64,000 bases of DNA. Source: Curtobacterium sp. 458 (GTDB taxonomy: Bacteria; Actinomycetota; Actinomycetes; Actinomycetales; Microbacteriaceae). The notes under the pieces are model-generated. The model searched no databases. It was not told where the DNA came from and was given only the letters and a program-made list of their open reading frames with translations. Below, piece after piece: positions 24,643-32,548 of the stretch. The stretch lies in contig NZ_CP129104.1 in assembly GCF_030406605.1 (NCBI RefSeq), forward strand, positions 942,072 to 1,006,071, given 5' to 3'. The translations under genes and the position numbers were made by a program. Position 1 is the stretch's first letter. Each line of letters starts with the position of its first letter.

Positions 24643-25113
24643 ATGGCGGCAGCACCACGACGTCCGGGACCGATCGACGAGACCTCGAAGCGGATCATCG
24701 AGCAACTCCAGGCAGACGGACGCCGCCCGTACGGCGAGATCGGCAAGGCGGTCGGTCTCAGCGAGGCGGCGGTCCGCCAACGGGTGCAGAAGCTCACGGA
24801 GACCGGCGTCATGCAGATCGTCGCGGTCACGGACCCCCTGCAGTTGGGGTTCCACCGGCAGGCGATGATCGGCATCCGGGTCAGCGGTGACACCCGAACC
24901 GTCGCCGACGAACTCGAACGGCTCCCGGCGGTCGACTACCTCGTCATGACCGCCGGGAGCTTCGACCTCATGGTGGAGGTCGTCTGCGAGGACGACGACG
25001 GCCTCATCGAACTGCTCAACGGCACGATCCGGGCGATCCCGGGGGTCGCCGAGACCGAGACCTTCGTCTACCTGCAACTCCGCAAACAGCTCTACGACTG
25101 GGGAACGCGATGA
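24643..25113 (+). CDS. Lrp/AsnC-family transcription regulator
   Basis: A 156-residue protein. The HTH is at about residues 14-60 (SKRIIEQLQADGRRPYGEIGKAVGLSEAAVRQRVQKL) and a RAM ligand-binding domain follows (MIGIRVSG, YLVMTAGSFDLMVEVVCEDDD, VAETETFVYL). It is the first gene of the operon with the aminotransferase and two amine oxidases and is divergent from the ALDH-pot operon, so it probably controls both. ATG 24643 has CATGCT 7 nt upstream; ATG 24631 in the same frame is an alternative. Confidence 0.9.
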   Translation: MAAAPRRPGPIDETSKRIIEQLQADGRRPYGEIGKAVGLSEAAVRQRVQKLTETGVMQIVAVTDPLQLGFHRQAMIGIRVSGDTRTVADELERLPAVDYLVMTAGSFDLMVEVVCEDDDGLIELLNGTIRAIPGVAETETFVYLQLRKQLYDWGTR

Positions 25114-26540
25114 CCATCTCCGAACCACGTGCACGCCTGGGGTCCTACGACCCGTTCGCCCCGGTGGACGACGCCGCGCTGCAGCAGAAGTCGCGCGACC
25201 ACCTCTGGATGCACTTCGCCCGGCACGGCGCGAACCAGGCCGGAGCCGACGTCCCGATCATGGTCCGGGGCGAGGGGCACCACGTCTACGACAGCCACGG
25301 CAAGGAGTACATCGACGGACTCTCCGGCCTGTTCGTCGTCGCTGCCGGGCACGGCCGCAAGCGTCTGGCCGAGATGGCCGCCAAGCAGGCCGAGACCCTG
25401 TCGTTCTTCCCGATCTGGTCGTACGCGCACCCCGCCGCGATCGAGCTCGCCGACCGGCTGGCCGACCACGCCCCGGGCGACCTCAACAAGGTGTTCTTCT
25501 CGACCGGCGGCGGAGAGGCCGTCGAGACCGCGTTCAAGCTCGCGAAGTACTACTGGAAGCTCCGCGGCAAGCCGATGAAGCACAAGGTGATCTCGCGTGC
25601 GGTCGCCTACCACGGCACCCCGCAGGGCGCCCTCGCGATCACGGGCATCCCGGCGATGAAGCAGATGTTCGAGCCGCTCACCCCGGGTGGCTTCCGCGTC
25701 CCGAACACGAACTACTACCGCGCCGCGGAGATGGGTTTCGCCGGCGGATCGGAAGAGGAGTTCGGCTTCTGGGCAGCCGAGCGCATCCGCGAGATGATCG
25801 AGTTCGAGGGGCCCGACACCGTCGCCGCGGTCTTCCTCGAACCGGTGCAGAACTCCGGCGGGTGCTTCACGCCGCCGCCCGGCTACTTCCAGCGCGTCCG
25901 CGAGATCTGCGACGAGTACGACGTGCTGCTGGTCTCCGACGAGGTCATCTGCGCGTTCGGCCGGATCGGCACGATGTTCGCGTGCGACACGTACGACTTC
26001 GTGCCGGACATGATCACCTGCGCGAAAGCCATGACCTCGGGCTACTCCCCCATCGGCGCGACGATCATCAGCGACAAGCTGTTCGAGCCGTTCTCCACCG
26101 GTGACACGACCTTCTACCACGGCTACACGTTCGGCGGGCACCCGGTGTCGGCGGCCGTCGCGATGGAGAACCTCGACATCTTCGAGGAAGAGGGGCTGCT
26201 GCAGAACGTCCAGCAGAACGCGCCGCTCTTCAAGGCCGAGCTCGACACGCTCCGCGACCTGCCGATCGTCGGTGACGTCCGCGGCGACGGGTACTTCTAC
26301 GGCATCGAGCTCGTGAAGGACAAGGCGACGAAGACGACCTTCGACGACGCCGAGTCGGAGCGCCTGCTCCGCGGGTTCCTGTCGAAGGCGCTCTTCGACG
26401 CGGGCCTGTACTGCCGCGCCGACGACCGGGGAGACCCCGTCGTGCAGCTCGCGCCGCCGCTGACCATCGGGCAGCCGGAGTTCCGCGAGATGACGTCGAT
26501 CCTGCGGAGCGTCCTGACCGAGGCCTGGACGAAGATCTGA
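25110..26540 (+). CDS. Class III PLP aminotransferase, putrescine/polyamine type
   Basis: A 476-residue fold-type I aminotransferase. The PLP Lys lies in MITCAKAMTSGYSPIG, the PLP-stacking Asp in LLVSDEVICAFGR and the phosphate cup in FSTGGGEAVETAFKLA. It resembles the putrescine/pyruvate group (SpuC-like), which moves the amino group of putrescine to an oxo acid and leaves 4-aminobutanal for the dehydrogenase next door. It overlaps asnC by 4 nt (ATGA). Beta-alanine or another omega-amine as substrate cannot be excluded. Confidence 0.88.
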   Translation: MTISEPRARLGSYDPFAPVDDAALQQKSRDHLWMHFARHGANQAGADVPIMVRGEGHHVYDSHGKEYIDGLSGLFVVAAGHGRKRLAEMAAKQAETLSFFPIWSYAHPAAIELADRLADHAPGDLNKVFFSTGGGEAVETAFKLAKYYWKLRGKPMKHKVISRAVAYHGTPQGALAITGIPAMKQMFEPLTPGGFRVPNTNYYRAAEMGFAGGSEEEFGFWAAERIREMIEFEGPDTVAAVFLEPVQNSGGCFTPPPGYFQRVREICDEYDVLLVSDEVICAFGRIGTMFACDTYDFVPDMITCAKAMTSGYSPIGATIISDKLFEPFSTGDTTFYHGYTFGGHPVSAAVAMENLDIFEEEGLLQNVQQNAPLFKAELDTLRDLPIVGDVRGDGYFYGIELVKDKATKTTFDDAESERLLRGFLSKALFDAGLYCRADDRGDPVVQLAPPLTIGQPEFREMTSILRSVLTEAWTKI

Positions 26541-26542
26541 CC

Positions 26543-27907
26543 ATGACGGGCTACCGAGGCGTCTCGTTCTGGCTCGACGCGCTCGTCACGAGCGGTCGCG
26601 ACGACCTGACGCCCAGGCCCCCGCTCGACGGCGACACGACCGCCGACGTCTGCATCATCGGTGCCGGACTGACGGGTCTCTGGACCGCGTGGTACCTGCA
26701 CCAGGCCGACCCGCGCCTCCAGGTCGTCGTCGTGGAACGCGAGATCGCGGGGTTCGGCGCGTCCGGCCGCAACGGCGGTTGGTGCTCGGCCCTGTTCCCG
26801 GCGTCCGCCGCGTCGATCGCGGAACGCGACGGGTGGGACGCGGCCAACGCCCTGCGCGCGGCCATGCGCGACACCGTCGACGAGGTCGGACGCGCAGCGT
26901 CCGAAGCCGGGGTCGACTGCGACTTCGTCAAGGGCGGCACCGTCCTCTACGCGCGCTCCGCCGTGCAGGAGCGCGCCGCCCGTGACGAGGTCGCGTCCTG
27001 CGCCGCCTGGGGTGACGACATGACGTACCGCGACGCACGCCCCGGCGACGCCGCCGGGTCAGCCGGCGTCGCGTGGACCCCCGACTGCGCGCGCGTGCAG
27101 CCCGCTGCGTTGGTGCGTGGCCTGGCGGCCGCCCTGGAGGCACGGGGCGTCCGGATCGCGGAGCACACGCCCGCCTCGTCCTGGGACCAGGGCCGGGTGG
27201 TCACCTCGCGCGGGACCGTCTCGGCGGGTGCCGTCGTCGTCGCGGTCGAGGGCTACGGTGCCCAGCTCGAGCAGACCCGACGCCGCGTGCTGCCCCTGTA
27301 CTCGCTCATGATCGCGACGGCGCCGCTGCCCGCCGCCGTGTGGGACCGGATCGGGCTCGAGCACGGGCAGACGTTCTCGGACTACCGGCACCTGCTCGTG
27401 TACGGGCAGCGGACGGCCGACGACCGCATCGCCTTCGGCGGACGGGGTGCCCGCTACCACTGGGGCTCGTCGATCGAACCGGGTCACGACCGGGTGCCGC
27501 GGGTGTTCGAGCACCTGCGGAGGGCACTCGTCGACCTCTTCCCCGCCGTGGCCGACGCTCCGGTCACGCACTCGTGGGGCGGACCCCTCGGGGTGCCCCG
27601 CGACTGGTACGCCTCGGTCACCTGGGACGGCCACGTCGGGACCGCCGGCGGCTACGTCGGCGACGGTCTGTCGACGACGAACCTCGCTGGCCGGACCCTC
27701 GCCGACCTCGTCCGCGGGGTGGCGTCGCCGCTGACCGCGCTGCCGTGGGTGAACCACCGCTCGCCGGACTGGGAGCCCGAGCCGTTGCGGTTCCTCGGCG
27801 CGAACGCCGGACTCGTGGCGACCGACCTGGCGGACCGCGAGGAAGCACTGACCGGGCGGCCGAGCCTCGCCGCACGGTTGATGGCCCCACTGACGGGAGG
27901 GCACTGA
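26543..27907 (+). CDS. FAD-dependent amine oxidoreductase (PuuB/DAO family)
   Basis: A 454-residue DAO-fold flavoprotein. The Rossmann motif is VCIIGAGLTGLWTAWYL, the second FAD contact GFGASGRNGGWCSALF, and a C-terminal block reads GYVGDGLSTTNLAGRTLADLV. It resembles gamma-glutamylputrescine oxidase, but no gamma-glutamylputrescine synthetase is in the window, so the true substrate may be another secondary amine. It starts 2 nt after the aminotransferase stop, in the same operon. Confidence 0.87.
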   Translation: MTGYRGVSFWLDALVTSGRDDLTPRPPLDGDTTADVCIIGAGLTGLWTAWYLHQADPRLQVVVVEREIAGFGASGRNGGWCSALFPASAASIAERDGWDAANALRAAMRDTVDEVGRAASEAGVDCDFVKGGTVLYARSAVQERAARDEVASCAAWGDDMTYRDARPGDAAGSAGVAWTPDCARVQPAALVRGLAAALEARGVRIAEHTPASSWDQGRVVTSRGTVSAGAVVVAVEGYGAQLEQTRRRVLPLYSLMIATAPLPAAVWDRIGLEHGQTFSDYRHLLVYGQRTADDRIAFGGRGARYHWGSSIEPGHDRVPRVFEHLRRALVDLFPAVADAPVTHSWGGPLGVPRDWYASVTWDGHVGTAGGYVGDGLSTTNLAGRTLADLVRGVASPLTALPWVNHRSPDWEPEPLRFLGANAGLVATDLADREEALTGRPSLAARLMAPLTGGH

Positions 27908-29253
27908 TGTCCGATGTTCCTGGTCCGGATGCCGACGTCGTCGTCGTGGGGGCCGGGGTCGCCGGGCTCGCCGCCGCTCGGGCCCTGGTGCAGGGCGGGC
28001 GGTCGGTCACCGTCCTCGAGGCCCGCGACCGCATCGGCGGGCGCACCTGGACCGACGACGCACTCGGCGTCCCGGTCGACCTCGGCGCCTCGTGGATCCA
28101 CGGCATCGACGGCAACCCGCTGTGGGAGCTCGCGCCCGCGCTCGGGATCGACACCGTCGAGTTCACCGTCGGCAGCTTCCAGTTCGACGGTCGCCCGATC
28201 GGCTGGCACGCACCGTCCGGTCGCCGGCTCACCGAGGCCGAGGCCGCGTCGTTCGTCGCCGATCTGCATGCCCTCGACGCCGCACTGCCCGAGGTGGTGG
28301 AACACGCGCCGCCGCCGTCCACCTACGCCAGCGCCGTGAACGCCGTCCTGCGCGACCTGCGGATCGACGGCGACCGCGCCGCTCGCGTCCGGGAGTACAC
28401 GGCGCACCGCTCCGAGGACCTCTGCGGTGCACCCGTCACCGTGCTCGATGCCCACGGCCTCGACGAGGAGCACGTGCCCGGCGACGAGGTCGTCTTCCCC
28501 CGCGGGTACGGCCAGTACGCCCGCGCCCTCGCCGAGGGTCTCGACGTCCGGCTGTCCTCGGTGGTCCGGGCCGTGCGGCAGTCTCCGGACGGTGCGGCGG
28601 TCGAACTCGCGGACGGTCGGGTCGTCACCGCCGCCGCGGTCGTCGTGACCGTCCCGCTCGGTGTCCTGCAGGCAGGTGCCGTCACCTTCGAGCCCCCGCT
28701 CGGCCCTGACGTCCTCGACGCGATGGGCCGGCTCGGGATGGGCGTCTACGACAAGGTGTTCCTCCGGTTCCCCGAGCGGTTCTGGGGCGACGACTGGGTC
28801 GTGCGGCAGCAGGGTCCGGCCGGTGTCGACTGGCACTCCTGGTACGACATGTCCCGGGTGACCGGCGAGCCGGTGCTCGCCGCCCTCGTCGGCGGTGCCG
28901 GCGCCCGGCGGATCGAGTCGCTGCCCGATGCCCTCGTCGTCGACGAAGCCGTCACCGCGCTGCGACGGATGTTCGGTCCGTCCATCCCACAGCCCGACGC
29001 CGTGCGCATCACCCGGTGGGCGGCGGACCCGTTCGCGCGGGGGTCGTACTCCTACCTGCACGTCGGGGCGTCCCCGGACGACCACGACCTGCTCGGCTCG
29101 CCGTCCGGCCGGGTGCAGCTCGCCGGGGAGGCCACGTGGGGCGACGACCCCGCGACCGTCCACGGGGCGCTGCTCTCCGGCCTGCGTGCGGCGGGGCGGT
29201 TGCTCGGGCGCGAGGTCGAGCCGGTCTCCCTCACCGAACCGCTTCCCACCTGA
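27907..29253 (+). CDS. Flavin monoamine/polyamine oxidase
   Basis: A 448-residue amine oxidase of the MAO/PAO family. N-terminal VVVVGAGVAGLAAARAL and EARDRIGGRTW bind FAD; GASWIHG, found in polyamine and spermine oxidases, follows; the C-terminal FAD cap is LAGEATWGDDPATVHGAL. It most likely oxidises spermidine, spermine or an acetylated form with release of hydrogen peroxide. It shares one nucleotide with the preceding stop (TGATG) and ends the asnC operon. A strong hairpin follows. Confidence 0.88.
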   Translation: MSDVPGPDADVVVVGAGVAGLAAARALVQGGRSVTVLEARDRIGGRTWTDDALGVPVDLGASWIHGIDGNPLWELAPALGIDTVEFTVGSFQFDGRPIGWHAPSGRRLTEAEAASFVADLHALDAALPEVVEHAPPPSTYASAVNAVLRDLRIDGDRAARVREYTAHRSEDLCGAPVTVLDAHGLDEEHVPGDEVVFPRGYGQYARALAEGLDVRLSSVVRAVRQSPDGAAVELADGRVVTAAAVVVTVPLGVLQAGAVTFEPPLGPDVLDAMGRLGMGVYDKVFLRFPERFWGDDWVVRQQGPAGVDWHSWYDMSRVTGEPVLAALVGGAGARRIESLPDALVVDEAVTALRRMFGPSIPQPDAVRITRWAADPFARGSYSYLHVGASPDDHDLLGSPSGRVQLAGEATWGDDPATVHGALLSGLRAAGRLLGREVEPVSLTEPLPT

Positions 29254-29269
29254 CGTCTCGGACCCCGAC

Positions 29270-29301
29270 GGGTGCCCCGCGCTGCGGAGCGCGGGACACC
29301 C
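29270..29301. terminator. Hairpin terminator after the amine oxidase gene
   Basis: A 14-bp stem (29270-29283 with 29288-29301), one mismatch, tetraloop GCGG. It lies between convergent reading frames and may end both transcripts. Confidence 0.7.
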
Positions 29302-29306
29302 GGGGC

Positions 29307-29417
29307 TCAGCCCTTGCGCCAGAGGTCGTGCAGGAACCGGGCCAGGGTCACGATGAACGTCGCGATCCTCAACCACGGCACCTGACGGCGTCGGCGCGGT
29401 TCGTCGTCGTGCGACAT
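29307..29417 (-). CDS. 36-residue ORF, possible small membrane-associated peptide
   Basis: A minus-strand ORF encoding a charged start (MSHDDEPRRRRQ) and a hydrophobic/aromatic helix (VPWLRIATFIVTLARFLHDLW). GGAAGGTGG lies 5 nt before the ATG, and 33 or so of 36 third positions are G or C, as in real genes here. The terminator hairpin lies directly after its stop codon. Function unknown; it may be amphipathic. Confidence 0.5.
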   Translation of the reverse strand: MSHDDEPRRRRQVPWLRIATFIVTLARFLHDLWRKG

Positions 29418-29749
29418 GCGAACCACCTTCCGTGTCAGCGCCGGCGAACACGAAGAGCAGGGGCCGAGGGACGTGCGACCCGATCGTGGATCGGGTTACA
29501 CTGGTTCCGAGATCAAGCTCGGGACCCGTGTTGTCCCTCGTTCTCCACTCGGAGAGCAAATCGGAGCCCATCGCTGTTCGCGCAGCGGTGGGCTTCATCC
29601 TTGCCCGGGCCTCGTTCCGGCGGTGGCGCGGCCCACGGCCAGCCTACTGATGTTCCACGTTCCACCATCGCGACTCGGGGCAGTCCGCTGAGAGGGTCCG
29701 CACGGGTCGCAGCGCCGTGGCCCCGCGCAGCGGTGCCACACTCGGGACC
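29418..29749. other. Gene-poor stretch with hairpins, candidate small RNA region
   Basis: No convincing ORF. A 17-bp palindrome (CCCGATC-GTG-GATCGGG, 29479-29495) is followed by TACACT (29497-29502), a 9-bp hairpin (29503-29526), a small hairpin around 29540-29555, and a stem of at least 12 bp (29563-29596) followed by a weak T-containing tail. The order looks like a short structured transcript, but strand and promoter are not proven. The rest contains the start region of the next gene. Confidence 0.35.
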
Positions 29750-30403
29750 GTGACGACGACGCGGACCACCCACGAGCACGAACACCGTGCGCCGGTCGCC
29801 GTGGCCGTGCTCGTCAACCTCGCCCTGAGTCTCTTCCTGCCCGACCAGGTGCTGTTCTTCCCCTCGTGGGTCGTGCCGCTGCTCGGTGTCCTGCTCCTCA
29901 CACCGCTCATCGTGTTCAACCCGCGACGACTCACCCGTGAGACCACCTGGTCGCGCTGGCTGTCCACGGGCCTCGCGGTGCTGCTCACGGTGGCGAATCA
30001 GCTCACCGTCGTGAAGACGATCGACCAGCTCCTGCACGGACACCCTGACGGCGGTGCGGTGCTGCTCACGGCCCTGCAGGTGTGGGTGAGCAGCATCATC
30101 GCGTTCGGGCTCGTGTACTGGGAGCTGGACCGCGGTGGTCCGGTCGCACGTCGGCAGCCGCAGCTCTGGGCGAGCGAGGAGGCCGACTTCCTGTTCCCGC
30201 AGGAGTCCGATCCGACCAAGGCGTCGTGGCGACCCGTGTACCTCGACTACCTCTACGTCGCGATGACGAACATGGTGGCCTTCAGCCCGACCGACACGAT
30301 GCCCCTCACCGTCCGGGCGAAGATGATCATGGCCTACCAGGCGATCGGCGGCTTCATCCTGCTCGCACTCGTCATCTCCCGCGCGGTGAACATCATCTCC
30401 TGA
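29750..30403 (+). CDS. Multi-pass membrane protein, unknown function
   Basis: A 217-residue protein with a His-rich start (TTHEHEH), two close hydrophobic pairs in the N-terminal half, a hydrophobic segment near 105-120 and two more near the end (YLYVAMTNMVAFSP, AYQAIGGFILLALVISRAV). The block MVAFSPTDTMPLTVRAKMIMAYQA resembles the pore-proximal part of two-helix channel-like families, but I cannot assign one. GTG 29750 is 7 nt after a CACACT box. It is followed by the agmatine operon promoter. Confidence 0.75.
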   Translation: MTTTRTTHEHEHRAPVAVAVLVNLALSLFLPDQVLFFPSWVVPLLGVLLLTPLIVFNPRRLTRETTWSRWLSTGLAVLLTVANQLTVVKTIDQLLHGHPDGGAVLLTALQVWVSSIIAFGLVYWELDRGGPVARRQPQLWASEEADFLFPQESDPTKASWRPVYLDYLYVAMTNMVAFSPTDTMPLTVRAKMIMAYQAIGGFILLALVISRAVNIIS

Positions 30404-30407
30404 CCCC

Positions 30408-30436
30408 TTGCGCTTGTTGATCGCAAGGTCAACAAT
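30408..30436 (+). promoter_or_regulatory. Promoter and operator of the agmatine operon
   Basis: A -35-like TTGCGC (30408-30413), a 17-nt spacer and a -10-like AACAAT (30431-30436) lie 6 nt before the ATG. A perfect inverted repeat TTGTTGA-N8-TCAACAA (30414-30435) fills the spacer and runs into the -10. This is the layout of a repressor site. Confidence 0.65.
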
Positions 30437-30442
30437 GGCGCC

Positions 30443-31495
30443 ATGGACGTCATCACCGCTGCAGACCAGCCGTCTCCCCTGCGCGAGGACACCGGGACCG
30501 CCCGTCGCCGGGTCCGTGTCGCGCTCGTCCAGACCCGTTGGCACGAGGACCCCGTCGAGCACGAGCGCGTGCTCGCCGACGGGATCGCCTCCGCGGCGAC
30601 GAACGGAGCCACCGCCGTCTTCCTGCAGGAGCTCACGCTCTCCCGGTACCCCGGTGACGTGCCGGCGGACGGGGTACCGAAGGACGGGGCAGAGTCGCTC
30701 GAGGACGGCCCGACCGTGACCTTCGCCCGCGAACAGGCCCGGCGCCACGGCGTGTTCGTGCACGCGTCGCTGTACGAGCGACCTGCCGACGACGACCAGC
30801 CGGACGACCCCCGTGGCTACAACACCGCGGTGCTCGTCGGCCCGGACGGCTCCCTCGTCGGACGGACCCGGAAGACCCACATCCCGATCAGTGCCGGCTA
30901 CTACGAGGACACCTACTTCCGGCCGGGCCCCGACGACGACGCGTTCCCCGTGTACGACCCGGAAGGCCTCGGCGTGCGGGTCGGGCTCCCCACGTGCTGG
31001 GACGAGTGGTTCCCCGAGGTCGCGCGGTCCTACGGGCTCGCCGGTGCGGAGGTCCTCGCCTACCCGACCGCGATCGGGTCCGAACCGACGTTCCCCGACT
31101 TCGACACCGCACCGATCTGGCGGCAGGTCATCGTCGCGAACGGCATCACCGCCGGGCAGTTCATGGTCGTGCCGAACCGCTGGGGCGACGAGGGCGCGAT
31201 CACGTTCTACGGCTCGTCGTTCATCTCGGACCCGTTCGGCCGGGTGCTCGTCGAGGCTCCGCGCGACACGGACGCCGTGCTCGTGGCCGACCTCGACCTC
31301 GACGCACGCGCCGAGTGGCTCCGGCTCTTCCCGTTCTACGTCACGCGGCGTCCCGACCTCTACGCTCCACTGACCGACCCGGTCGACCGCCTGCGTGACG
31401 GGTACGGCGCCGACGAGGCGATCCGTGCCTCCCTGGCGGACACCGCCACCTCGCACCGGGCCGACGGCCCGCAGACCGCGGCGGCACGCGCGTGA
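30443..31495 (+). CDS. aguB: N-carbamoylputrescine amidase
   Basis: A 350-residue nitrilase-superfamily hydrolase with an extended N-terminus. The Glu-Lys-Cys triad is seen in FLQELTLSRYPG, RKTHIPISAGYYED and VGLPTCWDEWFPE. It converts N-carbamoylputrescine to putrescine, ammonia and carbon dioxide in the cytoplasm. Its stop overlaps the start of agmatine deiminase, so both enzymes are made together. The long Pro/Asp-rich inserts (around DDDQPDDPRGY) and a 25-residue tail are lineage features. The start ATG 30443 is probably the first base of the transcript. Confidence 0.93.
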   Translation: MDVITAADQPSPLREDTGTARRRVRVALVQTRWHEDPVEHERVLADGIASAATNGATAVFLQELTLSRYPGDVPADGVPKDGAESLEDGPTVTFAREQARRHGVFVHASLYERPADDDQPDDPRGYNTAVLVGPDGSLVGRTRKTHIPISAGYYEDTYFRPGPDDDAFPVYDPEGLGVRVGLPTCWDEWFPEVARSYGLAGAEVLAYPTAIGSEPTFPDFDTAPIWRQVIVANGITAGQFMVVPNRWGDEGAITFYGSSFISDPFGRVLVEAPRDTDAVLVADLDLDARAEWLRLFPFYVTRRPDLYAPLTDPVDRLRDGYGADEAIRASLADTATSHRADGPQTAAARA

Positions 31496-32508
31496 CCTGG
31501 CGGATGCCGGCGGAGACGGCGCCGCAGGACCGCACCTGGATGGCCTTCCCCCGCCCGGGCGCGACCCTCGGCGACGACGCGGCGAGCGCCGATGCCGCCC
31601 GGACGGCATGGGCCACGACGGCGAACACGATCGCCGAGTACCAGCCCGTCACGGTCGTCGTCGACCCGGTCGCCCGAGCGGACGCAGCACGCCTGCTCTC
31701 GGGTGCCGTCGACGTCCTCGAGGCGTCGCTCGACGACTTCTGGATGCGGGACATCGGCCCCACGTTCGTACTGGGTGACGACGGACGACTCGGTGCGGTG
31801 GACTGGGTGTTCAACGGGTGGGGCGCGAACGCGTGGTCGACCTGGACCCGTGACGCACGGATCGCCGCCACGGTCGCCGAGGCAGCCGGCGCCGAACGGA
31901 TCCCGTCGCTCCTCGTGAACGAGGGCGGGGCGATCCACGTCGACGGCCGGGGCACGGTGCTGGTCACGGAGACGGTGCAGCTCGATCCCCGACGGAACCC
32001 GTACGCGGACCACGCCCGCGTCGAGGAGGAGCTCGCACGGACCATCGGCGCGTCCGAGGTCGTGTGGCTGCCGCGTGGACTGACCCGGGACTACGACGGG
32101 CTCGGGACCCGCGGGCACGTGGACATGGTGGCGACCTTCGCTGCGCCGGACGTCCTGCTCCTGCACGCGCAGCCGGATGCCGACCACCCGGACCACCTGG
32201 TGATGCCACAGGTCCGGGCGGCGCTCGAACGTGTGACGGACGCCACGATCGTCGAGTTGCCGGCACCGGCGACGCTCGCCGACGACGACGGCCCGGTGGA
32301 CTGGAACTACGTCAACCACGTCGTGGTGAACGGCGCCGTGATCGCGTGCGCCTTCGGTGAGCCCTCGGCCGACGACCGGGCTCGCGGGGTCCTCGCGGAC
32401 GTGTACCCGGGGCGGGAGGTGCGGTCGGTGGACGCGCGGGAGGTGTTCGCGCGTGGGGGCGGGCTGCACTGCATCACGCAGCAGCAGCCGAGCGTCGGCG
32501 CGCACTGA
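31492..32508 (+). CDS. aguA: Agmatine deiminase
   Basis: A 338-residue protein of the peptidyl-arginine deiminase fold. The catalytic Cys lies in GGGLHCITQQQP, Asp in DDFWMRDIGPTF, and His/Asp in RGHVDMVATF. It removes ammonia from agmatine to give N-carbamoylputrescine, the substrate of the gene before it. The start is GTG 31492 in a GTGA overlap. No signal peptide. Confidence 0.94.
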   Translation: MTWRMPAETAPQDRTWMAFPRPGATLGDDAASADAARTAWATTANTIAEYQPVTVVVDPVARADAARLLSGAVDVLEASLDDFWMRDIGPTFVLGDDGRLGAVDWVFNGWGANAWSTWTRDARIAATVAEAAGAERIPSLLVNEGGAIHVDGRGTVLVTETVQLDPRRNPYADHARVEEELARTIGASEVVWLPRGLTRDYDGLGTRGHVDMVATFAAPDVLLLHAQPDADHPDHLVMPQVRAALERVTDATIVELPAPATLADDDGPVDWNYVNHVVVNGAVIACAFGEPSADDRARGVLADVYPGREVRSVDAREVFARGGGLHCITQQQPSVGAH

Positions 32509-32548
32509 CACGGCTGCTGCACCGACCGGACACGAGCGCCCGCTGCGG

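Noticed and set aside
29503..29596. 6C RNA or SRP RNA
   Set aside because: The hairpin loops lack the runs of six cytosines of 6C RNA, and the conserved SRP GGAA-type core was not seen.
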